Shown here in pieces: positions 1-7,183 of a stretch of DNA of 11,072 nt. This DNA comes from Desulfobacterales bacterium. Its GTDB lineage: Bacteria > Desulfobacterota > DSM-4660 > Desulfatiglandales > B25-G16. The notes under the pieces are model-generated. The model saw only the letters and a list, made by a program, of their open reading frames with translations, was not told the DNA's origin and made no database searches. How positions within the stretch are numbered: position 1 is the first letter of the stretch; every line of letters starts with the position of its first letter. The position numbers and the translations under genes are program-made. The stretch is taken from NCBI GenBank assembly GCA_013375385.1, contig JABXJY010000064.1, positions 1 to 11,072 on the forward strand, written 5' to 3'.

Positions 1-2
1 AA

Positions 3-143
3 TGGGCAAATTATGGCTACATAGGACTGGCGTCCGCCACAACGTACAAATTGATCGCCATTGTCGGGGCAAGTCTGGCCGTCATTCAAGCCTTGAGCAA
101 ATGGACAGGATTGAGCGCCACAGTCGGTGGAGGAGGGGCGTAA
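3..143 (+). CDS. C-terminal end of an ABC transporter permease (partial)
   Basis: The reading frame is open from the window edge to a TAA at 141-143, giving 46 residues that start WANYGYIGLASAT. A hydrophobic stretch (about LIAIVGASLAVIQAL) looks like the last transmembrane helix, followed by a short polar, glycine-rich tail. The next gene, 21 bp downstream on the same strand, is an ABC ATPase of the PotA/FbpC group, whose operons usually run binding protein, permease, ATPase. I therefore infer that this is the inner-membrane permease of the same importer. Most of the protein is outside the window, so neither the permease signature loop nor the substrate can be seen. The assignment rests on context and hydrophobicity. 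Confidence 0.6.
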   Translation, partial: WANYGYIGLASATTYKLIAIVGASLAVIQALSKWTGLSATVGGGGA

Positions 144-164
144 AATGAAGGAGGAAAAAGGCCG

Positions 165-1235
165 ATGCTGGTTCTGAGGGAGATATACAAGAGCTTCGGC
201 GCAGTGAAGGCATTGAAAGACGTTTCCGCAGAGGTCAGGAAGGGAGAACTGATCACCTTTCTGGGCCCTTCGGGGTGCGGCAAGACCACATTACTGCGAT
301 GTATCGGGGGATTGACCAAACCGGATGCGGGAGACGTTTTTCTGGATGGCGAGATAATTAACGATCTGACCCCCGATAAGAGAGGCACGCAGATGTGCTT
401 CCAGAATTATGCCTTGTTTCCCCACATGACCGTGGCCGGAAACATTGGCTACGGGCTGCAGGTGCACAAGTGGAAGAAGAAGAGGATCCAAGAGCGCGTT
501 GAAGAGCTGCTACACCTGGTGCGCCTCGATGGATTGGGCGATCGCCCCATTGATAAGCTGAGCGGCGGGCAGCAGCAGCGCGTAGCCCTGGCCAGAGCCC
601 TGGCTCTCGAGCCAAAAGTGCTGCTGCTGGATGAACCTCTTTCCAATTTGGATGCCAACCTCCGGGTGATGATGCGCGCCACCCTTCGCGAAATTCAAAA
701 ACGCGTGAACATAACGACTATTTTTGTTACCCACGATCAATTTGAGGCGATGAGCATTTCAGACAGGCTCGTTGTGATGCACGATGGAATAGTTGAGCAA
801 ATAGGGGCTCCCAGTGAAATCTACGAGAAGCCGAGTAGCGAATTCGTGGCCAGCTTCGTCGGCTATGTCAATATTTTGAACGGAGAGGTCCACAATCTGG
901 GATCGGAGACTGAACCTGCGGTTATCTGCACGGAGCTGGGTGATTTGCAGGTTTTGAGAAGCGAGGACGACATTGAGGTGAACGAGAGGGTTTTTTTGAT
1001 CGTAAGGCCGGAAACGATCCAGATAGGGCCGTATGGAGAAGCGACGGGGATCAATGAGTTCAAATCTACTGTAATAACCTCTATGTACGGAGGCTCCACG
1101 ATCAAGTATACCGTGGACGTCCAGGCAAAAGATATCGTCATAGACCAGTTCGATCCAAGCCATGTGGGGATATTCGAGATAGGGGAAAAAGTTTCGATAA
1201 CCATTCCGCAAAACGTTCATATATTAAAAAAGTGA
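165..1235 (+). CDS. ABC transporter ATP-binding protein (PotA/FbpC/UgpC-like importer ATPase)
   Basis: This 356-residue protein is the cytoplasmic ATPase that powers an importer. All motifs are present: Walker A GPSGCGKT (34-41), Q-loop in FQNYALFP (Q80), signature LSGGQ (132-136), Walker B VLLLDEP (152-158), D-loop SNLDA and the switch histidine in FVTHD (H190). Residues from about 235 onward form the extra C-terminal TOBE-type beta domain typical of ATPases for ferric iron, polyamines, phosphonates and sugars, and the length fits that class. The ATG at 165 is preceded by GAAGGAGG at about 147-154, a strong ribosome binding site. The gene follows the permease end closely, so the two are probably co-transcribed. 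The substrate cannot be decided from the ATPase; iron, polyamine or small organic anion are all possible. A link to the catabolic genes downstream is only positional. Confidence 0.95.
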   Translation: MLVLREIYKSFGAVKALKDVSAEVRKGELITFLGPSGCGKTTLLRCIGGLTKPDAGDVFLDGEIINDLTPDKRGTQMCFQNYALFPHMTVAGNIGYGLQVHKWKKKRIQERVEELLHLVRLDGLGDRPIDKLSGGQQQRVALARALALEPKVLLLDEPLSNLDANLRVMMRATLREIQKRVNITTIFVTHDQFEAMSISDRLVVMHDGIVEQIGAPSEIYEKPSSEFVASFVGYVNILNGEVHNLGSETEPAVICTELGDLQVLRSEDDIEVNERVFLIVRPETIQIGPYGEATGINEFKSTVITSMYGGSTIKYTVDVQAKDIVIDQFDPSHVGIFEIGEKVSITIPQNVHILKK

Positions 1236-1611
1236 AGGAAAGAGACCGCTGCGCCGCAGCCCCTCCTCCCAGCCCTCCTCTCAGAGGCCTGGATTCGTTA
1301 CCGATAGTGGCGCACCAGCTGGTCAGATAAGCGGCCTTGCACAAGGTGTCCAGGGGATGAGAATGTTAAGTCTCTTACAAAGCTTGCCGTCGAAGAGAGA
1401 AAGATTGTTGTCCACGAAGACAAAAACAATAAGATCCGCTGAAAATTCTCAGACTTCCAAAAAGCGATACATTCCCTATTTCCTTTGTAATCGGTCATAA
1501 AGGATTCGTCACCCTCGAATCATGAAAATCGATAACCCTTCCTTCCCCCTTTAGCAAAGGGAGGGAGGGATTTGGAAAGTTATTTTCTTACTAGTTTGAC
1601 TGAACGAATGA
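1236..1611 (+). other. 376-bp gap without a confident gene
   Basis: I see no convincing intact gene here. The gap contains a perfect 10-bp palindrome ACCAGCTGGT (1314-1323), a short frame at 1371-1442 whose last residues (EERKIVVHED) resemble the C-terminus of the next gene (EKRQIFVHEK), and the hairpin listed separately at 1536-1570. An ATG frame at 1357-1500 (47 codons) has no good ribosome binding site and no recognisable motif. The promoter of the saccharopine-dehydrogenase-like gene should lie in the last 100 bp, but I cannot pick a clear -35/-10 pair. Confidence 0.5.
1536..1570. repeat. REP-like imperfect hairpin
   Basis: A pyrimidine-rich arm (1536-1552) and a purine-rich arm (1556-1570) pair across the short loop AGC. 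The inner six pairs, CCCTTT with AAAGGG, are perfect; the outer part holds two C-A mismatches and several G-T pairs. No U-run follows directly, so it is a weak candidate terminator for the upstream operon. Intergenic hairpins of this CCCTTT-loop-AAAGGG style are common as repeated elements in related genomes, as far as I recall. Its copy number here is unknown. Confidence 0.45.
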
Positions 1612-2787
1612 ATGGGGTACCAAACTATGAAAGTATTGTGCTTGGGTGGAGCAGGTAAGATCAGCCGCGAGTCGGTGTATGATCTGGTTGAGTTTTCCGG
1701 TTTTCAGAGGATCACCATTGCTGATTGCAACGAGCAAGCCGGTCGCCAGGTTATGCCGTGGCTTAATGACCCGCGTGTCGATTTCAAGAAGGTCAATGTG
1801 AGCGACAAGGACGAGACCGTCAAACTCATGCGCAACTATGATATCGTCATGGACGGAACGCCCATATCTCTTAATTACCGTTCTACAGCCTGCATTGCCG
1901 AGGCAGGTGTCCATGGCATCAACCTGAATGGCTGCAGCGCTGAATGGGATTTTAACCAGCAGTTCAAGGATAAGGGAAAGATTTGTGTCCCCGGGTTTGG
2001 CATGACCCCCGGAATCACCAACATGATGGCCAAGCATGTCGCCGATCAATTAGACACAGTCGACACAATCCGCATCAGCCACGGCGCCTTTAGACCCCTC
2101 GCATTCTCACCTGCGATTATGGAGACAACCAATATCGAATACGATCCAGATCTGCCATCACGTGTCGTTTACGAAAAGGGCAAGTTTATACAGGTTCCTC
2201 CGTTTGCCCGACCCCGAGAAATTGATCTACCCCAGCCCTTTGGAACGCACACGCAATACATCATTCCCCACGCCGAGACCCGGACACTCGCAACGTCTCT
2301 TGACAACAAGGGAGTCAGATTGATAGAGGTCCGCGGTACCTGGCCCCCAAAGAATATGGAACTGATCCGGGTCCTGTATGACTGGGGCTTCATGGGCAAC
2401 GACAAGGTGAAAGTCGGCGATGTGGAGGTGGGCATCATGGACGTCATCACAAGCTACTTAATCCAAGCACCTGAAGGCCAAACTACGGACCTTTACGGAT
2501 ATGCCCTCCATGTGGAAGTAACCGGCACCAAGGACGGAAAAAACTTTCAGCACATCCTTACGAACACCCACCCTCCATCAGACGGATCCGTTAAGGGCTG
2601 GGAAAAGCTTAGGGCTTATACACGGTGTGTCGGCATCCCCATGTCCATCGGCACACAGATGATTGCTCATGGCAAAGCCAAAGGGATCGGTGTGGTTGCT
2701 CCGGAACTCGTCTTCAACCCGTCAGAAGTGTTTACGGAACTCGAGAAACGTCAGATATTCGTCCACGAAAAGATCAACGTGCTTTGA
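1612..2787 (+). CDS. Saccharopine dehydrogenase family NAD(P)-dependent oxidoreductase
   Basis: This 391-residue soluble enzyme has an N-terminal Rossmann fold: strand KVLCLGGAGKIS (7-18) with a glycine-rich turn, and an acidic residue at the end of strand 2 (IADCN, D38). The segment around 125-140 (CVPGFGMTPGITNMMA) is the conserved entry to the catalytic/dimerisation domain of saccharopine dehydrogenase and carboxynorspermidine synthase relatives. These enzymes make or split a C-N bond between an amino acid and an oxo-acid or aldehyde; the substrate here is not readable. The start is uncertain. ATG 1612 has a poor ribosome site, while the in-frame ATG at 1627 (MKVLCLGG) has GGGG at 1614-1617 and puts the Rossmann strand at the usual N-terminal position, so 1627 may be real. 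The gene converges on the aldehyde dehydrogenase with a 22-bp gap, so it is a separate transcript from the - strand cluster. Confidence 0.85.
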   Translation: MGYQTMKVLCLGGAGKISRESVYDLVEFSGFQRITIADCNEQAGRQVMPWLNDPRVDFKKVNVSDKDETVKLMRNYDIVMDGTPISLNYRSTACIAEAGVHGINLNGCSAEWDFNQQFKDKGKICVPGFGMTPGITNMMAKHVADQLDTVDTIRISHGAFRPLAFSPAIMETTNIEYDPDLPSRVVYEKGKFIQVPPFARPREIDLPQPFGTHTQYIIPHAETRTLATSLDNKGVRLIEVRGTWPPKNMELIRVLYDWGFMGNDKVKVGDVEVGIMDVITSYLIQAPEGQTTDLYGYALHVEVTGTKDGKNFQHILTNTHPPSDGSVKGWEKLRAYTRCVGIPMSIGTQMIAHGKAKGIGVVAPELVFNPSEVFTELEKRQIFVHEKINVL

Positions 2788-2809
2788 ACTTTAATCGACT
2801 GTGCACAGA

Positions 2810-4198
2810 CTAATCTTTTCCCCACTTCTTCAGATAGTCCCCAAAGATTTCCTCGTCAGTAGGGATGTATTCTTCAACAGGAACTGAAAGCCAGGTATAA
2901 TTGAGGAAATGCCTCCAATTAATATTGTCAGTGGTCATGTTGCCGGCCCAGGTGCCGCAGCCAAGGCTCTCGGTCCACGGTTGGCCATTGTACCAGCTTC
3001 CCGTGTTGACAAGGCAGTGGGGCATATTGCACTCCACCCTTCCCACATTAGCCTTTATGGCAAGCTTCTCCATGCGGTCTTCCCTGGTGGTGTGGATTGA
3101 GGCGGAATGGCCTTCACCTGAGAATTTGAGTATTTTCTTCAATCGTTCGAGCATCTCGTCAAAGTCGCTCCATTTCCACACGGTCAGAACAAGGCTCAAT
3201 TTCTCTCCAGAGAACATGTCTTCAGGACCGATCTTCTCACCAAGAACCATCATAAACCTCGTCCCCTCAGGGATATCTAGTCCAGCCATCTCGGCAATAT
3301 GGGCCGCAGACCTGCCGAAGATATCTCTATTTATAGTCTTCCCATCAGGCCAGAGTGCCTTCCTCAGTTTTTCACGCTCTTCTGTATTGCATAAATATCC
3401 GCCTTCCGCCTTTAATGCATCCATCATATCATCGTAGATGCTCTCCTCGAGAGCCACTGCATTTTCAGAGGAGCAGGACGTGGAATTATTAGCGGTTTTG
3501 GAGCGGGCAATCTTAGCTGCAGCAGCAGATAGATCGGCTGTCTCATCCACAATCGACACGACATTACCAGCCCCGACCGTATGGCTCGGTTTGCCAGCCG
3601 CATAAACCACCTTTATGAGTGCGGCCCCACCGGTAGCCATAGCAAAATCACAATTTGCCATTAGTTCCGATGTCTTTTCATTGCTCGGTTTTTTTATACA
3701 TTGAAACAGATCCACGGGGGCGCCAACCTTTTGGAGTGCATTTCTCCCGATCTCAACCGCAAGATAGGAGCATTTTTGAGTCCTCGGATGGGGGGAGCAG
3801 ATCATCGCATTCCTTGTCTTCAAAAGACTAAGGCCAACGGTACAAACCGTGCCTTCAGGGTTGGTGCAGGGAACAACATTTGCAACAACTCCCATGGGTT
3901 TTGCATATATTTTCAACCCCCGCTTCTTGTCCTCCTTAACCAACCCACAGGTCTTTATACCGCGGAAATCCCATATGCTACCACGTGTCTTGCCTTTTAT
4001 CTTGCTGAGTTTATCTTCGTAGACACCGATTTTACCCTCATCCACCGCAAGCTTTGCCACTGCCTTGAGGTTTTCCTCCTTCTGCCACTCCCAGCCTACT
4101 GCGGCAACCATCTCATCTACCTTTTCCTGAGGCCAAAACTCTACCTCTTCAAAGGCCTTTCGTGCCCTCTCATACATCTCTTGAATGTTATCTTCCAT
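2810..4198 (-). CDS. CoA-acylating aldehyde dehydrogenase
   Basis: This is a cytoplasmic NAD(P)-dependent aldehyde dehydrogenase of about 462 residues. It lacks the usual non-acylating ALDH motifs and matches the CoA-acylating branch (EutE, the AdhE N-terminal domain, succinate-semialdehyde SucD, sulfoacetaldehyde SauS). Seen directly, counted from the upstream GTG: cofactor region VVPCTNPEGT (111-120), AGKPSHTVGAGN (204-215), and the presumed catalytic cysteine C245 in NNSTSCSSEN. The expected reaction is aldehyde + CoA + NAD(P)+ to acyl-CoA. Start choice: a GTG at 4207 would extend it by three codons, but GGGAGGT (4211-4217) sits only 3 nt from it and 12 nt from the ATG at 4198, which I prefer. 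It is the last gene of the - strand cluster, 97 bp after the second citrate-synthase-like gene. The aldehyde may be the product of the upstream lyase; a sulfoacetaldehyde or succinate-semialdehyde substrate cannot be excluded. Confidence 0.88.
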   Translation of the reverse strand: MEDNIQEMYERARKAFEEVEFWPQEKVDEMVAAVGWEWQKEENLKAVAKLAVDEGKIGVYEDKLSKIKGKTRGSIWDFRGIKTCGLVKEDKKRGLKIYAKPMGVVANVVPCTNPEGTVCTVGLSLLKTRNAMICSPHPRTQKCSYLAVEIGRNALQKVGAPVDLFQCIKKPSNEKTSELMANCDFAMATGGAALIKVVYAAGKPSHTVGAGNVVSIVDETADLSAAAAKIARSKTANNSTSCSSENAVALEESIYDDMMDALKAEGGYLCNTEEREKLRKALWPDGKTINRDIFGRSAAHIAEMAGLDIPEGTRFMMVLGEKIGPEDMFSGEKLSLVLTVWKWSDFDEMLERLKKILKFSGEGHSASIHTTREDRMEKLAIKANVGRVECNMPHCLVNTGSWYNGQPWTESLGCGTWAGNMTTDNINWRHFLNYTWLSVPVEEYIPTDEEIFGDYLKKWGKD

Positions 4199-4304
4199 AG
4201 TTTCCACCTGACCTCCCTTTCTTGATATTAAATTATATGCTTTAGAATAGTTACAGGCTAGTAAAATCCTATGAGAAAAACCTCATCTTCCTCCTTGTCT
4301 TGAG

Positions 4305-5312
4305 TTACTTCTTCATGGTGCGAGGATCGGCGATGTCCTCTACAATGGCCCATCCGGTTCCCTTCATCTTCTGCTTTCTATCAAAGCCTTCTTTCCATTC
4401 CTCAGGTGTTTTATACTGTTCAGCAGCGGCAAATTTCTCCCTTTCCTCCAGTGGAGGCACTGGTCGGTCTTCAGGACCATCATAGTATTCTTTCGGGGTC
4501 AAACGCTGCCCAAATCTCTCAAAAGGCTCTCTCTCCATTTCTTCGCAGAAATGGGCGCCGGCTGCAAATGCACGGGTGACAGCCAAAATTGCCCAGGTGG
4601 CTTCGGGAGAAAATCCCAAATCCATCATGGTGGCTCCCATTGCGCCCAGCATATCCAGGTCTAGGGGTTCTTCACTAATCTTCTGCGCTGCCTTTACAAT
4701 TTCTCTGGTGAATGCGATATATTGTCCGGCTACACCGAGTTTTTCTGCGCGTGCAAACATGCGTTTGGCTGCAGGGTCCTTCAACATCAAACTGGAAACA
4801 CCAAGATACTCGTCGTTCAGATGTTCTCTTACCAGGACTTCGGCAATCTCGGCTTGTGTCTTTCCCTCTTTTTCCGCCATGGCAAGATAGTTATCAAGCA
4901 TCTTACCAAAGGCATCAAAAGCCCCATAGGCATGTCCAAAGGCCAAAATCGATGAGCCAGCGGCCTGTGTTAACAACGTCTGAGAACTGGTGACAATTCT
5001 TGATATGGCGGCAGGTGAGGACAGCCCATCATCCAGCGCAAGAATCATCACGTAATTCAACATCTTTTGTTCCTCGAGTAATGGGATTCTGGCCTGATAA
5101 TCGATAAAGATCATATCAGCAAGGTTGTATCCCTGCTCAACCAGTTCAGTCGTATCATACCCCCTGGCAACGATCCGATGAACGTTTTTGTAGGCAACCT
5201 CGGAGACCCATCGGAATGGTGCCCTTTTCGTGTCAGGCTCAACAGTTCCATGCTCTCTCTGTTCATAATCATAACGAAGTCTTGGATCATCTAAATTTCC
5301 TATAGTGCCCAT
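4305..5312 (-). CDS. Citrate synthase/citryl-CoA lyase-fold protein lacking catalytic residues (second paralog)
   Basis: This 335-residue, all-helical protein of the citrate synthase superfamily is recognisable from HRIVARGYDTTELVEQGY (45-62), LLTQAAGSSILAFGHAYG (113-130) and DLGFSPEATWAILAVTRAFAAGAHF (231-255). By alignment with citrate synthase, the first catalytic histidine is replaced by Y129 (AYG instead of AHG). The GxGH histidine is replaced by serine (GVSS, 171-174), and the aspartate position is L222. The downstream arginine of the fold (TRAF, R247) is kept. A C-terminal GPEDRPVP (279-286) is shared with its neighbour, followed by a charged tail of about 50 residues. ATG 5312 has GGAAGGAG about 10 nt upstream and overlaps the preceding paralog by 13 bp, so translation is probably coupled. 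I infer a structural or regulatory partner in a hetero-oligomer, or an enzyme with new chemistry. Confidence 0.85.
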   Translation of the reverse strand: MGTIGNLDDPRLRYDYEQREHGTVEPDTKRAPFRWVSEVAYKNVHRIVARGYDTTELVEQGYNLADMIFIDYQARIPLLEEQKMLNYVMILALDDGLSSPAAISRIVTSSQTLLTQAAGSSILAFGHAYGAFDAFGKMLDNYLAMAEKEGKTQAEIAEVLVREHLNDEYLGVSSLMLKDPAAKRMFARAEKLGVAGQYIAFTREIVKAAQKISEEPLDLDMLGAMGATMMDLGFSPEATWAILAVTRAFAAGAHFCEEMEREPFERFGQRLTPKEYYDGPEDRPVPPLEEREKFAAAEQYKTPEEWKEGFDRKQKMKGTGWAIVEDIADPRTMKK

Positions 5313-6199
5313 TTCTTATATTCTCCTTCCTCTTTTTGTTTTCTGGCATACTCCTGTCTTTCCTCCTGACTTGGAACGGGTCGATCCTCAGGACCAACGT
5401 ATTTAATCATGGAAAGATCAAGCATTTGAATCATGGGTTCTCTCTTTGATGCCGCCCAGGCACGCCCTTTCTTCATGGTATAAAGCGCATGTGCCGCGCA
5501 GCTGAAACCACGGCAAACACAACCGATGCACCACGCAGCGTTAGGAGAAAAACCAAGCTCGGCCAAAGCGGTATTACCGGCACCAATCATGTTAACGGCA
5601 ACATATGATTTCCCTTCTTTCTCCCGTCGTTCATTAAAGTGCTTTTCAACGGATCTCTGGAGCTCAAGATATACGCCACCTACCCCTAATTCTTCGTGCT
5701 TGATGTGAGTCGGTTCTGCCCTTGGGTCACCATCAGTGTGTTGGGGCTGTCCGAGACCCATAACCGGGAGTCCGGCATCCAAATACTCATCAACCAGGAT
5801 CTTGCCCATTTCCTCAAGCGACACTCCCTCCTCCCGGGCACGCTCAATATATCGATGCATCATGTATCCATGGGCTGCGCCTGGCCCGTGGGCACTACCA
5901 AAGGTCATAACTGCTGCAGCTATGGCGGCGGGAAGGCTGGGCCTTCCACTGATGACGGCAACGGCTCCAGCTGCTGACGGAGACATGGAATGCTCTAAAA
6001 ACTCAGCAGTCTCATATTCAAGCATCTTCTCTTCATTCTCAGTGGGAAGTCTTTCCTGATATAACACAAACAACGCATCACAGAAGGTATATCCCTCCTC
6101 TGCTAAATCGCTCAGATTGTACCCGCGCAAAACGGTTTTTTCTTCTGTCCTGTACGATATAGCGGTCTTTCTCTCTAACAAGGGCTTTCTATCCATCAT
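5300..6199 (-). CDS. Citrate synthase/citryl-CoA lyase-like protein (first paralog)
   Basis: This 299-residue protein is close to citryl-CoA lyase length (about 260-300) rather than full citrate synthase (about 400). Superfamily features: VLRGYNLSDLAEEGYTFCDALFVL (23-46), FGSAHG (100-105) with the first catalytic histidine H104, GLGQPQHTDGDPR (148-160) matching the GFGHxxxxxDPR signature, and ELGFSPNAAWCIGCVCR (214-230). Two catalytic positions are changed: Q151 sits where the second histidine belongs, and I205 (NMIG) where the catalytic aspartate belongs. The substrate-binding arginines of DPR (R160) and CR (R230) remain. It ends with the GPEDRPVP motif (269-276) shared with the next gene. 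AAAGGAGG lies 3 nt from ATG 6199 and 6 nt from an adjacent in-frame ATG at 6196, which may be the true start. The likely role is C-C bond cleavage or formation on an acyl-CoA made by the upstream CoA-transferase; the substrate is unknown. Confidence 0.85.
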   Translation of the reverse strand: MMDRKPLLERKTAISYRTEEKTVLRGYNLSDLAEEGYTFCDALFVLYQERLPTENEEKMLEYETAEFLEHSMSPSAAGAVAVISGRPSLPAAIAAAVMTFGSAHGPGAAHGYMMHRYIERAREEGVSLEEMGKILVDEYLDAGLPVMGLGQPQHTDGDPRAEPTHIKHEELGVGGVYLELQRSVEKHFNERREKEGKSYVAVNMIGAGNTALAELGFSPNAAWCIGCVCRGFSCAAHALYTMKKGRAWAASKREPMIQMLDLSMIKYVGPEDRPVPSQEERQEYARKQKEEGEYKKWAL

Positions 6200-6295
6200 G
6201 TTCCTCCTTTCCTTGTTTTTTAGTTACCCCCCTTGCTCTATCATCTGTTCCATTATGATCCGAGGAATTTCTTCTCAGGGAATCAAGAAAAACCC

Positions 6296-6314
6296 TTATA
6301 AGTCAAACTAATTA
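6296..6314. promoter_or_regulatory. Candidate LysR-type operator, copy 2
   Basis: TTATAAGTCAAACTAATTA lies 97 bp upstream of the first citrate-synthase-like gene. Its first 17 bases match the copy at 8253-8269 in the divergent promoter region at 16 of 17 positions, in the same orientation relative to the - strand cluster. The layout TTAT-N11-ATTA is close to the T-N11-A form of LysR-type binding sites. It suggests a second, co-regulated promoter inside the cluster. On the - strand it contains TTGACT (6301-6306), but I see no good -10 at 17 bp. Confidence 0.45.
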
Positions 6315-6358
6315 TTTTCAGTTTTTGTATAACGATTGCTCATGGTAAATGAGAGAAT

Positions 6359-7165
6359 CTAGGTTCTTGGTTGCTTTGAAAATTCCTTTAGATAAATGTG
6401 GTTCGGATCGACCTCCTCCCTCAAGATCTTGAGCTCTGCCTCAGTGGGAAGCTCTACTTCCCCCATCTTCCCTCTCAACCTTGGCTCAAATCCCGTATTC
6501 TTGTAAACCTCATCAATTGTTACGCCTGGCATAAGTTTCGTTAATTCTAACCTTCCCGTATCAGGGTTTATCTGCATTACACACAGGTCTGTTACGACAA
6601 TGATATCCGGCTTGGCCATCTTCAGACCGGCCTTCTTTCGCCCATCTGGGCCATCAATGTATCCTGGGCTTGTGATGAATTGGACCTTTGCCGGAAAACG
6701 CCGCTTCTCATGTTCCGTAATGATCAGGATCTTTGGAACACATGAGGCAATGCAATTGGCACCACCGCTCCCCGGGAAACGAACTTTTGGGCTCTGGGGG
6801 TCACCAATGCAGGTGGAATTAATGTTTCCAAATTGATCAATCTCAGCCCCGCCCAGAAAGCCAACGTCTACAAGGCCTCTCTGAACCATACAACCCAACA
6901 CCTCCCTTAAACTACCTGTTCTTACGGCCATGTGGCCGATTATCGGATCGGCTACCGTGAAGGGGGCAAACGGAAGGATTGGATCAATGGACCCACTCTC
7001 CACGACGAAATTCACGCCGACAGCATGAGTCTTTTGAGCAAAGATTGCAGCCACCATAGGCAACCCTGTGCCCAGGATCACCGTGTCGGTGCTTTTGATG
7101 AATCTGCTTGCCTCAATAGCCATTAACTCATCTCCGCTGTAATTCTCTGAATACACTTTCTCCAT
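6359..7165 (-). CDS. CoA-transferase family I, subunit B (glutaconate CoA-transferase GctB-like)
   Basis: This 268-residue cytoplasmic protein matches the length of GctB (about 266). The motif FVVESGS (53-59) places a glutamate at E56, corresponding to the catalytic glutamate (Glu54 in Acidaminococcus GctB) that carries the CoA thioester intermediate. Other family features are GTGLPMVAA (32-40) and GFLGGAEIDQFGNINST further on. With subunit A it should transfer CoA from a donor such as acetyl-CoA or succinyl-CoA to a carboxylic acid. The related IpdAB proteins are ring-opening hydrolases rather than transferases, so a hydrolase role is an alternative, although the VESG glutamate favours transfer. 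ATG 7165 has AAAGGAGAAGGG just upstream. It is now 118 bp from subunit A because of an apparent inserted element; the next gene follows after 159 bp. Confidence 0.92.
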   Translation of the reverse strand: MEKVYSENYSGDELMAIEASRFIKSTDTVILGTGLPMVAAIFAQKTHAVGVNFVVESGSIDPILPFAPFTVADPIIGHMAVRTGSLREVLGCMVQRGLVDVGFLGGAEIDQFGNINSTCIGDPQSPKVRFPGSGGANCIASCVPKILIITEHEKRRFPAKVQFITSPGYIDGPDGRKKAGLKMAKPDIIVVTDLCVMQINPDTGRLELTKLMPGVTIDEVYKNTGFEPRLRGKMGEVELPTEAELKILREEVDPNHIYLKEFSKQPRT

Positions 7166-7183
7166 GGAAACCCTTCTCCTTTA

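Noticed and set aside
759..1220. Long antisense frame inside the ABC ATPase gene
   Set aside because: It is a shadow of the well-supported + strand gene, with no motifs of its own. The same applies to the long + strand frames inside the - strand cluster (for example 2901-3437 and 3701-4225).
1314..1323. Perfect palindrome ACCAGCTGGT as an operator
   Set aside because: It is a single copy, too short, and far from both neighbouring starts; there is no supporting evidence.
1357..1500. 47-codon ATG frame in the gap before the saccharopine-dehydrogenase-like gene
   Set aside because: It has no proper ribosome binding site spacing, no recognisable motif and low-complexity Ser/Lys-rich composition; it is probably chance.
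2799..2808. CTGTGCACAG palindrome between convergent stops as a bidirectional terminator
   Set aside because: The stem is only 5 bp with essentially no loop, and there is no flanking T-run on either strand.
2810..4198. Naming the aldehyde dehydrogenase sauS and the cluster a sulfoacetate pathway
   Set aside because: No sulfonate transporter, sulfite-releasing lyase or sulfoacetate-CoA ligase is visible; the family level is all the sequence supports.
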